Part shown: piece after piece, positions 1-9,945 of the stretch | How the letters are laid out: each line of letters opens with the position of its first letter | How positions within the stretch are numbered: the first letter of the stretch is position 1 | Source of the DNA: Haematobia irritans | Taxonomy: Eukaryota > Arthropoda > Insecta > Diptera > Muscidae | DNA: 64,000 nucleotides | Assembly: GCF_050003625.1 (NCBI RefSeq) | Contig: NC_134400.1 | Span: 191,423,726 to 191,487,725, forward strand | Direction of reading: 5' to 3' | Program-made: the position numbers and the translations under genes | Notes under the pieces: model-generated | What the model was told of the DNA's origin: nothing | Database searches by the model: none | Seen by the model: the letters and a program-made list of their open reading frames with translations, nothing else

Positions 1-754
1 TAGAGCGAAAAGGGCTTTAATCCGTGACCACTCTCCAAATCCTAAAAAAATTGAAATTTTTATATGAAAAACTTCTATTGCCCATATCTCCTAAACTAAG
101 CGTCCTAGAGCGAAAAGGGCTTTAATCCGTGACCACCCTCAAAAATTGAAATTTTCATCCAAATCCTAAAAAAAATGAAATTTTTATATGAAAAACTTCT
201 TTTGCCCATATCTCCTAAACTAAGCGTCCTAGAGCGAAAAGGGCTTTAATCCGTGACCACCCTCAAAAATTGAAATTTTCATCCAAATCCCAAAAAAAAA
301 TTGAAATTTTTATATGAAAAACTTCTTTTGCCCATATCTCCTAAACTAAGCGTCCTAGAGCGAAAAGGGCTTCAATCCGTGACCACCCTCAAAAATTGAA
401 ATTTTCATCCAAATCCTAAAAAATTGAAATTTTTATATGAAAAACTTCTTTTGCCCATATCTCCTAAACTAAGCGTCCTAGAGCGAAAAGGGCTTTAATC
501 CGTACCACCTTCAAAAATTTAAATTTTCATCCAAATCCTAAAAAAATTGAAATTTTTATATGAAAAACTTCTTTTGCCCATATCTCCTAAACTAAGCGTC
601 CTAGAGCGAAAAGGGCTTTAATCCGTGACCACCCCCAAAAATTGAAATTTTCATCCAAATCCTAAAAAATTGAAATTTTTATATGAAAAACTTCTTTTGC
701 CCATATCTCCTAAACTAAGCGTCCTAGAGCGAAAAGGGCTTTAATCCGTGACCA

Positions 755-2244
755 CCTTCAAAAATTGAAATTTTCATCCAAATCCTAAAAAAATTGAAAT
801 TTTTATATGAAAAACTTATTTTGCCCATATCTCCTAAACTATGCGTCCTAGAGCGAAAAGGTCTTTAACCCGTGACCACCCTCAGAAATTGAAATTTTCA
901 TCCAAATCCTAAAAAAATTGAAATTTTTATATGAAAAACTTCTTTTGCCCATATCTCCAAACTAAGCGTCCTAGAGCGAAAAGGGCTTTAATCCGTGACC
1001 ACCCTCAAAAATTGAAATTTTCATCCAAATCCTAAAAAAATTGAAATTTTTATATGAAAAACTTCCTTTGCCCATATCTCCTAAACTAAGCGTCCTAGAG
1101 CGAAAAGGGCTTTAATCCGTGACCACCCTCAAAAATTGAATTTTTTACCCAAATCCTAAAAAAAATTGAAATTTTTATATGAAAAACTTATTTTGCCCAT
1201 ATCTCCTAAACTAAGCGTCCTAGAGCGAAAAGGGCTTTAATCCGTGACAACCCTCAAAAACTGAAATTTTCATCCAAATCCTAAAAAAATTGAAATTTTT
1301 ATATGAAAAACTTCTTTTGCCCATATCTCCTAAACTAAGCGTCCTAGAGCGAAAAGGGCTTTAACCCGTGACCACCCTCAAAAATTGAATTCTTTACCCA
1401 AATCCTAAAAAAAATTGAAATTTTTATATGAAAAACTTCTTTTGCCCATATCTCCTAAACTAAGCGTCCTAGAGCGAAAAGGGCTTTAATCCGTGACCAC
1501 CTTCAAAAATTGAAATTTTCATCCAAATCCTAAAAAAATTGAAATTTTTATATGAAAAACTTATTTTGCCCATATCTCCTAAACTATGCGTCCTAGAGCG
1601 AAAAGGTCTTTAACCCGTGACCACCCTCAGAAATTGAAATTTTCATCCAAATCCTAAAAAAATTGAAATTTTTATATGAAAAACTTCTTTTGCCCATATC
1701 TCCAAACTAAGCGTCCTAGAGCGAAAAGGGCTTTAATCCGTGACCACCCTCAAAAATTGAAATTTTCATCCAAATCCTAAAAAAATTGAAATTTTTATAT
1801 GAAAAACTTCCTTTGCCCATATCTCCTAAACTAAGCGTCCTAGAGCGAAAAGGGCTTTAATCCGTGACCACCCTCAAAAATTGAATTTTTTACCCAAATC
1901 CTAAAAAAAATTGAAATTTTTATATGAAAAACTTATTTTGCCCATATCTCCTAAACTAAGCGTCCTAGAGCGAAAAGGGCTTTAATCCGTGACAACCCTC
2001 AAAAACTGAAATTTTCATCCAAATCCTAAAAAAATTGAAATTTTTATATGAAAAACTTCTTTTGCCCATATCTCCTAAACTAAGCGTCCTAGAGCGAAAA
2101 GGGCTTTAACCCGTGACCACCCTCAAAAATTGAATTCTTTACCCAAATCCTAAAAAAAATTGAAATTTTTATATGAAAAACTTCTTTTGCCCATATCTCC
2201 TAAACTAAGCGTCCTAGAGCGAAAAGGGCTTTAATCCGTGACCA
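755..2244. repeat. higher-order repeat: two tandem copies of a 745-bp six-monomer block
   Basis: The same ordered set of private variants occurs twice at a constant offset of 745 bp: ACTTATTTTGCC with CTATGCG, GGTCTTTAACCC (862 and 1607), TATCTCCAAACTAAG, ACTTCCTTTGCC, GTGACAACCCTC with AAAAACTG, and ATTGAATTCTTTACCC. The copies run about 755-1499 and 1500-2244. On the left the match fades near the GACCACCTTC monomer; on the right the second copy resumes ordinary CCCTC monomers. Identity looks near complete, suggesting recent unequal exchange or an assembly duplication. Confidence 0.8.
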
Positions 2245-4039
2245 CCCTCAAAAATTGAAATTTTCATCCAAATCCTAAAAAAAATGAAATTTTTATATGA
2301 AAAACTTCTATTGCCCATATATCCTAAACTAAGCGTCCTAGAGCGAAAAGGGCTTTAATCCGTGACCACCCTCAAAAATTCAATTTTTTACCCAAATCCT
2401 AAAAAAATTTAAATTTTTATATGAAAAACTTATTTTGCCCATATCTCCTAAACTAAGCGTCCTAGAGCGAAAAGGGCTTTAATCCGTGACCACCCTCAAA
2501 AATTGAATTTTTTACCCAAATCCTAAAAAAATTGAAATTTTTATATGAAAAACTTCTTTTGCCCATATCTCCTAAACTAAGCGTCCTAGAGCGAAAAGGG
2601 CTTTAATTCGTGACCACCCCCAAAAAATTGAAATTTTCATCCAAACCCCAAAAAATTGAAATTTTTATATGAAAAACTTCTTTTGCCCATATCTCCTAAA
2701 CTAAGCGTCCTAGAGCGAAAAGGGCTTTAATCCGTGACCACCCCCAAAAATTGAAATTTTCATCCAAATCCTAAAAAATTGAAATTTTTATATGAAAAAC
2801 TTCTTTTGCCCATATCTCCTAAACTAAGCGTCCAAGAGCGAAAAGGGCGTTAATCCGTGACCACCCTCAAAAATTGAAATTTTCATCCAAATCCTAAAAA
2901 AAATTGAAATTTATATATGAAAAACTTCTTTTGCCCATATCTCCTAAACTAAGCGTCCTAGAGCGAAAAGGGCTTTAATTCGTGACCACCCCCAAAAAAT
3001 TGAAATTTTCATCCAAACCCCAAAAAAATTGAAATTTTTATATGAAAAACTTCTTTTGCCCATATCTCCTAAACTAAGCGTCCTAGAGCGAAAAGGGCTT
3101 TAATCCGTACCACCTTCAAAAATTTAAATTTTCATCCAAATCCTAAAAAAATTGAAATTTTTATATGAAAAACTTCTTTTGCCCATATCTCCTAAACTAA
3201 GCGTCCTAGAGCGAAAAGGGCTTTAATCCGTGACCACCCTCAAAAATTGAATTTTTTACCCAAATCCTAAAAAAAATTGAAATTTTTATATGAAAAACTT
3301 CTTTTGCCCATATCTCCTAAACTAAGTGTCCTAGAGCGAAAAGGGCTTTAATCCGTGACAACTCTCAAAAACTGAAATTTTCATCCAAATCCTAAAAAAA
3401 TTGAAATTTTTATATAAAAAACTTCTTTTGCCCATATCTCCTAAACTAAGCGTCCTAGAGCGAAAAGGGCTTTAATCCGTGACCACCCTCAAAAATTCAA
3501 TTTTTTACCCAAATCCTAAAAAAATTGAAATTTTTATATGACAAACTTCTTTTGCCCATATCTCCTAAATTAAGCGTCCTAGAGCGAAAAGGGCTTTAAT
3601 CCGTGACCACCCTCAAAAATTGAAATTTTCATCCAAATCCTAAAAAAATTGAAATTTTTATATGAAAAACTTCTTTTGCCCATATCTCCTAAACTAAGCG
3701 TCCTAGAGCGAAAAGGGCTGTAATTCGTGACCACCCACAAAAAATTGAAAAGTCCACCCAAACCCCAAAAAATTTTAAATTTTTATATGAAAAACTTCTT
3801 TTGCCCATATCTCCTAAACTAAGCGTCCTAGAGCGAAAAGGGCTTTAATCCGTGACCACCCTCAAAAATTGAATTTTTTACCCAAATCCTAAAAAAATTG
3901 AAATTTTTATATGAAAAACTTCTTTTGCCCATATCTCCTAAACTAAGCGTCCTAGAGCGAAAAGGGCTTTAATTCGTGACCACCCCCCAAAAATTGAAAT
4001 TTTCATCCAAACCCCAAAAAAAATGAAATTTTTATATGA

Positions 4040-7000
4040 AAAACTTCTTTTGCCCATATCTCCTAAACTAAGCGTCCTAGAGCGAAAAGGGCTTTAATCC
4101 GTGACCACCCGCAAAAATTGAAATTTTCATCCAAATCCTAAAAAAAATTAAATTTTTGTATGAAAAACTTCTTTTGCCCATATCTCCTAAACTAAGCGTC
4201 CTAGAGCGAAAAGGGCTGTAATCCGTTACCACCCTCAAAAATTGAAATTTTCATCCAAATCCTAAAAAAATTGAAATTTTTATATGAAAAACTTCTTTTG
4301 CCCATATCTCCTAAACTAAGCGTCCTAGAGCGAAAAGGGCTTTAATCCGTGACCACCCTCAAAAATTGAAATTTTCATCCAAACCCCAAAAAAATTGAAA
4401 TTTTTATATGAAAACCTTCTTTTGCCCATATCTCCTAAACTAAGCGTCCTAGAGCGAAAAGGGCTTTAATTCGTGACCACCCACAAAAAATTGAAAAGTC
4501 CACCCAAACAAATTTAAATTTTTATATGAAAAACTTCTTTTGCCCATATCTCCTAAACTAAGCGTCCTAGAGCGAAAAGGGCTTTAATCCGTGACCACCC
4601 TCAAAAATTGAAATTTTCATCCAAATCCTAAAAAAATTTAAATTTTTATATGAAAAACTTCTTTTGCCCATATCACCTAAACTAAGCGTCCTAGAGCGAA
4701 AAGGGCTTTAATTCGTGACCACCCACAAAAAATTGAAAAGTCCACCCAAACCCCAAAAAAATTTAAATTTTTATATGAAAAACTTCTTTTACCCATATCT
4801 CCTAATCTAAGCGTCCTAGAGCGAAAAGGGCTTTAATCCGTGACCACCCTCAAAAATTGAAATTTTCATCCAAATCCTAAAAAAAGTGAAATTTTTATAT
4901 GAAAAACTTCTGTTGCCCATATCTCCTAAACTAAGCGTCCTAGAGCGAAAAGGGCTTTAATTCGTGACCACCCCCAAAAAATTGAAATTTTCATCCAAAC
5001 CCCAAAAAAATGTAAATTTTTATATGAAAAATTTCTTTTGCCCATATCTCCTAAACTAAGCGTCCTAGAGCGAAAAGGGCTTTAATCCGTGACCACCCTC
5101 AAAAATTGAAATTTTCATCCAAATCCTAAAAAAATTAAAATTTTTATATGAAAAACTTCTTTTGCCCATATCTCCTAAACTAAGCGTCCTAGAGCGGAAA
5201 GGGCTTTAATCCGTGACCACCCTCAAAAATTGAATTTTTTACCCAAATCCTAAAAAAATTGAAATTTTTATATGAAAAACTTCGTTTGCCTATATCTCCT
5301 AAACTAAGCGTCCTAGAGCGAAAAGGGCTTTAATTCGTGACCACCCTCAAAAATTGTAATTTTCATCCAAACCCCAAAAAAATTGAAATTTTTATATGAA
5401 AAACTTCTTTTGCCCATATCTCCTAAACTAAGCGTCCTAGAGCGAAAAGGCCTTTAATTCGTGACCACCCCCAAAAAATTGAAATTTTCATCCAAATCCC
5501 AAAAAAATTGAAATTTTTATATGAAAAACTTCTTTTGCCCATATCTCCTAAACTAAGCGTCCTAGAGCGAAAAGGGCTTTAATCCGTGACCACCCTCAGA
5601 AATTGAAATTTTCATCCAAATCCTAAAAAAATTGAAATTTTTATATGAAAAACTTCTTTTGCCCATATCTCCTAAACTAAGCGTCCTAGAGCGAAAAGGC
5701 CTTTAATTCGTGACCACCCCCAAAAAATTGAAATTTTCATCCAAACCCCAAAAAAATTGAAATTTTTATATGAAAAACTTCTTTTGCCCATATCTCCTAA
5801 ACTAAGCGTCCTAGAGCGAAAAGGGCTTTAATCCGTGACCACCCTCAAAAATTGAAATTTTCATCCAAATCCTAAAAAAAATTGAAATTTTTATATGAAA
5901 AACTTCTTTTGCCCATATCTCCTAAACTAAGCGTCCTAGAGCGAAAAGGGCTTTAATCCGTGACCACCCGCAAAAATTGAAATTTTCATCCAAATCCTAA
6001 AAAAAATTAAATTTTTGTATGAAAAACTTCTTTTGCCCATATCTCCTAAACTAAGCGTCCTAGAGCGAAAAGGGCTGTAATCCGTTACCACCCTCAAAAA
6101 TTGAAATTTTCATCCAAATCCTAAAAAAATTGAAATTTTTATATGAAAAACTTCTTTTGCCCATATCTCCTAAACTAAGCGTCCTAGAGCGAAAAGGGCT
6201 TTAATCCGTGACCACCCTCAAAAATTGAAATTTTCATCCAAACCCCAAAAAATTGAAATTTTTATATGAAAACCTTCTTTTGCCCATATCTCCTAAACTA
6301 AGCGTCCTAGAGCGAAAAGGGCTTTAATTTGTGACCACCCACAAAAAATTGAAAAGTCCACCCAAACAAATTTAAATTTTTATATGAAAAACTTCTTTTG
6401 CCCATATCTCCTAAACTAAGCGTCCTAGAGCGAAAAGGGCTTTAATCCGTGACCACCCTCAAAAATTGAAATTTTCATCCAAATCCTAAAAAAATTTAAA
6501 TTTTTATATGAAAAACTTCTTTTGCCCATATCACCTAAACTAAGCGTCCTAGAGCGAAAAGGGCTTTAATTCGTGACCACCCACAAAAAATTGAAAAGTC
6601 CACCCAAACCCCAAAAAAATTTAAATTTTTATATGAAAAACTTCTTTTACCCATATCTCCTAATCTAAGCGTCCTAGAGCGAAAAGGGCTTTAATCCGTG
6701 ACCACCCTCAAAAATTGAAATTTTCATCCAAATCCTAAAAAAAGTGAAATTTTTATATGAAAAACTTCTTTTGCCCATATCTCCTAAACTAAGCGTCCTA
6801 GAGCGAAAAGGGCTTTAATTCGTGACCACCCCCAAAAAATTGAAATTTTCATGCAAACCCCAAAAAAAAGTTAATTTTTATATGAAAAATTTCTTTTGCC
6901 CATATCTCCTAAACTAAGCGTCCTAGAGCGAAAAGGGCTTTAATCCGTGACCACCCTCAAAAATTGAAATTTTCATCCAAATCCTAAAAAAATTAAAATT

Positions 7001-7690
7001 TTTATATGAAAAACTTCTTTTGCCCATATCTCCTAAACTAAGCGTCCTAGAGCGAAAAGGGCTTTAATCCGTGACCACCCTCAAAAATTGAATTTTTTAC
7101 CCAAATCCTAAAAAAATTGAAATTTTTATATGAAAAACTTCGTTTGCCTATATCTCCTAAACTAAGCGTCCTAGAGCGAAAAGGGCTTTAATTCGTGACC
7201 ACCCTCAAAAATTGTAATTTTCATCCAAACCCCAAAAAAATTGAAATTTTTATATGAAAAACTTCTTTTGCCCATATCTCCTAAACTAAGCGTCCTAGAG
7301 CGAAAAGGCCTTTAATTCGTGACCACCCCCAAAAAATTGAAATTTTCATCCAAACCCCAAAAAAATTGAAATTTTTATATGAAAAACTTCTTTTGCCCAT
7401 ATCTCCTAAACTAAGCGTCCTAGAGCGAAAAGGGCTTTAATCCGTGACCACCCTCAGAAATTGAAATTTTCATCCAAATCCTAAAAAAATTGAAATTTTT
7501 ATATGAAAAACTTCTTTTGCCCATATCTCCTAAACTAAGCGTCCTAGAGCGAAAAGGCCTTTAATTCGTGACCACCCCCAAAAAATTGAAATTTTCATCC
7601 AACCCCAAAAAAATTGAAATTTTTATATGAAAAACTTCTTTTGCCCATATCTCCTAAACTAAGCGTCCTAGAGCGAAAAGGGCTTTAATT
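4040..7690. repeat. tandem segmental duplication, about 1859-bp offset (15 monomers)
   Basis: Variant landmarks repeat in order at offsets of 1858-1859 bp: ACCACCCGCAAAAATTG (4111/5970), GGGCTGTAATCCGTTACC, CACCCAAACAAATTTAAA, TTTTACCCATATCTCCTAAT, AAAAAAAGTGAAATT, CTTCGTTTGCCTATATC (5283/7141), ATTGTAATTTTCATCC, and two AAAAGGCCTTTAATTCG monomers. Copy 1 is about 4040-5825 and copy 2 about 5900-7690. A third, shorter version lies at about 20740-22240. It shares GCGGAAAGGG with copy 1 (5195) where copy 2 has the ordinary GCGAAAAGGG, and it lacks a few monomers. Confidence 0.78.
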
Positions 7691-8859
7691 CGTGAGCACC
7701 CCCAAAAAATTGAAATTTTCATCCAAACCCCAAAAAAATTGAAATTTTTATATGAAAAACTTCTTTTGTCCATATCTCCTAAACTAAGCGTCCTAGAGCG
7801 AAAAGGGCTTTAATTCGTGACCCCCCTCAAAAATTGAATTTTTTACCCAAATCCTAAAAAAATTGAAATTTTTGTATGAAAAACTTCTTTTGCCCATATC
7901 TCCTAAACTAAGCGTCCTAGAGCGAAAAGGCCTTTAATTCGTGACCACCCCCAAAAAATTGAAATTTTCGTCCAAACCCCAAAAAAATTGAAATTTTTAT
8001 ATGAAAAACTTCTTTTGCCCATATCTCCTAAACTAAGCGTCCTAGAGCGAAAAGGGCTTTAATTCGTGAGCACCCCCAAAAAATTGAAATTTTCATCGAA
8101 ACCCCAAAAAAATTGAAATTTTTATATGAAAAACTTCTTTTACCCATATCTCCTAAACTAAGCGTCCTAGAGCGAAAAGGGCTTTAATCCGTGACCACCA
8201 TCAAAAATTGAATTTTTACCCAAATTCTAAAAAAATTGAAATTTTTGTATGAAAAACTTCTTTTGCCCATATCTCCTAAACTAAGCGTCCTAGAGCGAAA
8301 AGGGCTTTAATCCGTGACCACCCGCAAAAATTGAAATTTTCATCCAAATCCTAAAAAAATTTAAATTTTTGTATGAAAAACTTCTTTTGCCCATATCTCC
8401 TAAACTAAGCGTCCTAGAGCGAAAAGGGCTGTAATCCGTTACCACCCTCAAAAATTGAAAAGTCCACCCAAACCCCAAACAAATTTAAATTTTTATATGA
8501 AAAACTTCTTTTGCCCATATCTCCTAAACTAAGCGTCCTAGAGCGAAAAGGGCTTTAATCCGTGACCACCCTCAAAAATTGAAATTTTCATCCAAATCCT
8601 AAAAAAATTGAAATTTTTATATGAAAAACTTCTTTTGCCCATATCACCTAAACTAAGCGTCCTAGAGCGAAAAGGGCTTTAATCCGTGACCCCCCTCAAA
8701 AATTGAATTTTGTACCCAAATCCTAAAAAAATTGAAATTTTTATATGAAAAACTTCTTTTGCCCATATCACCTAAACTAAGCGTCCTAGAGCGAAAAGGG
8801 CTTTAATCCGTGACCACCCTCAAAAATTGATTTTTTTACCCAAATTCTAAAAAAATTTA

Positions 8860-8863
8860 AATT
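8860..8863. repeat. left target-site duplication AATT
   Basis: AATT immediately before the 5' LTR, matched by AATT at 15331-15334 after the 3' LTR. Removing the element and one AATT restores a normal satellite monomer around AAATTTAAATTT. A 4-bp duplication fits Ty3/gypsy integrases. Confidence 0.88.
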
Positions 8864-9355
8864 TGTAGCGGCCGTATTTATTTGCTATCATATGTACTTT
8901 ATACTATGTGCATTTTTAGTAATTATAATGAACGTTTTGTATTAAAATTATTTACCTAACTTACATTTCTGCCCTCGAAGGTTTAAATTTTTACTGAGAG
9001 AAAATATGTTTCATTTATTCCAATATTCATTTTCAAATTGTTTCACTGGATACTAGACGATATTGAAGATGTAACTCGTCCCTTTAAAAACCATTGCACT
9101 TTAGATTTAAGTGGTCAGTCATCGTTCACAGAAGAACCTGAACAAATAAAGACTTTAAACCGAACCTTACAGCCTTTTCTTTTTGGGAAAACTATAAACT
9201 AAAAAAAATATCCATATAAAAAACAATATAAACACCAAGACACTATCTGACCCTCGGGACTACAGTGGCTGGTGTATAATCTGAGGACGAGTACTGATTT
9301 TCTTACTCGTACCAGATTAATAAAATATTATTCATTTAAAATACAGCTTATTACA
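8864..9355 (+). repeat. 5' LTR (492 bp)
   Basis: Begins TGTAGCGGCCG and ends GCTTATTACA, directly before the primer binding site. It matches 14839-15330 base for base at an offset of 5975 except for A at 8903. It carries a candidate Inr promoter (9115-9119), AATAAA at 9145 and 9319, and a hairpin at 9287-9310. If transcription starts near 9117 and ends after 9319, U3 is about 253 bp, R about 220 bp and U5 very short. Confidence 0.96.
9083..9119 (+). promoter_or_regulatory. candidate LTR core promoter (TATA-like plus arthropod initiator)
   Basis: TTTAAAA at 9083-9089 lies 34 bp before the A of TCAGTC (9115-9120), which fits the arthropod initiator TCAKTY. Spacing fits an RNA polymerase II TATA/Inr pair with a start near 9117. 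The same sequence in the 3' LTR (9058-9094 shares the offset of 5975, giving 15058-15094) could drive readthrough into flanking satellite. Assignment is by motif and spacing only. Confidence 0.4.
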
Positions 9356-9945
9356 TTGGCGCCCAACAAAATCTAAATCGGATATTTTGTGCAATATTGT
9401 ATAAAATTGCTGCAAAATATCATATGCTTTTCGAGCTATTTTGAAGACAACAAATTGAATGCCGACACAAACACCGTTTCGTTTACTGGATCATCACCAA
9501 AATTGGTTGTTTTGTTGCTTCCCTACGTCTTCAAACTCACGTGACATTGTTGATATATTTGTTTAGTCTGGCAAAAGTCTAGACAGCACGTGTTTGTTGT
9601 TGCTACATGAGAATTACATCTCTTCTCTCCTTCCCATCAGTGGTGTTGTTGCTTTGTTGTGATCGTCGCATCATTGTGGCCCAGCAAACGACTGTTTCAT
9701 TATCACTATTCGTATGCTTATGTTGTATGGGAGTTTGGTTGCTCTCGTTAAACATTGTCTCTGCTATTGGTTTCGTTTGTGCTATCCATCTCTCTTTAAA
9801 TTGGATTTCTAAGCATTTCTCTTACTATCAATTTATTGGAGTATTGTGATATTCTCACACAGACGTTGATAGTCCCACCATCAGATACTTTGTAATAGAG
9901 TTGCCTTATACACGAAAACAAAGTAAATAATCGCGAAAAGATAAA
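9356..9945 (+). other. retrotransposon 5' leader with three upstream ORFs
   Basis: The untranslated region between the 5' LTR and gag. It holds the primer binding site and several upstream ATGs: a 6-codon frame (9424-9444), a 35-codon frame (9459-9566) and an 80-codon frame (9607-9849). The last is rich in Leu, Val, Ile, Cys and Phe and could form one or two membrane segments. It is in the same frame as gag-pol but separated from it by TGA at 9847 and TAA at 9928. I recognise no homology; it is most likely non-coding leader, perhaps holding the packaging signal. The upstream ATGs imply that gag-pol translation needs leaky scanning, reinitiation or internal entry. Confidence 0.6.
9357..9367 (+). 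promoter_or_regulatory. primer binding site, tRNA-Lys type
   Basis: TGGCGCCCAAC lies one base after the 5' LTR. It is the reverse complement of the 3' end of insect tRNA-Lys(CTT) including CCA, 11 consecutive bases; the match stops at AAAATC. It would prime minus-strand DNA synthesis. The tRNA identity is from memory of Drosophila tRNA-Lys. Confidence 0.85.

Larger units (their letters stand above)
1..8863. repeat. 124-bp AT-rich satellite array, left segment
   Basis: Head-to-tail monomers, mostly 123-126 bp, judged by the recurring TAGAGCGAAAAGGG (for example at 106, 230, 356 and 479). Each monomer has a near-invariant core from ATATCTCC through GGGCTTTAAT (for example 84-124) and a variable AT-rich half with two AAATTGAAATTTT-like subrepeats 31 bp apart (270 and 301). 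The first copy (1-105) is short, lacking most of the first subrepeat. The first 2.5 kb is almost wholly one subtype (CCGTGACCACCCTC, then TTTCATCCAAATCC or TTTTTACCC). Subtypes with TTCGTGACCACCCCC, and with CACCCACAAAAAATTGAAAA followed by GTCCACCC, join from about 2.6 and 3.7 kb. I see no gene here; short minus-strand frames merely read through monomers. No family name is assigned. Location in centromeric or pericentromeric heterochromatin is inferred from the organisation. Confidence 0.97.

Noticed and set aside
106..355. CENP-B box in the satellite monomer
   Set aside because: No match to the TTCGNNNNANNCGGG pattern was found in the monomer types read.
3579..3761. 60-codon minus-strand frame, identical at 20106-20288
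   Set aside because: It lies wholly in satellite monomers; the repeat of the frame reflects a duplicated satellite block, not a conserved protein.
8290..8478. 62-codon minus-strand frame
   Set aside because: Also reads through satellite. The 124-bp period is not a multiple of three, so such frames are short and accidental.
1..8863. CRISPR array suggested by regular repeats
   Set aside because: The whole unit repeats, with no unique spacers, and the context is eukaryotic; this is satellite DNA.
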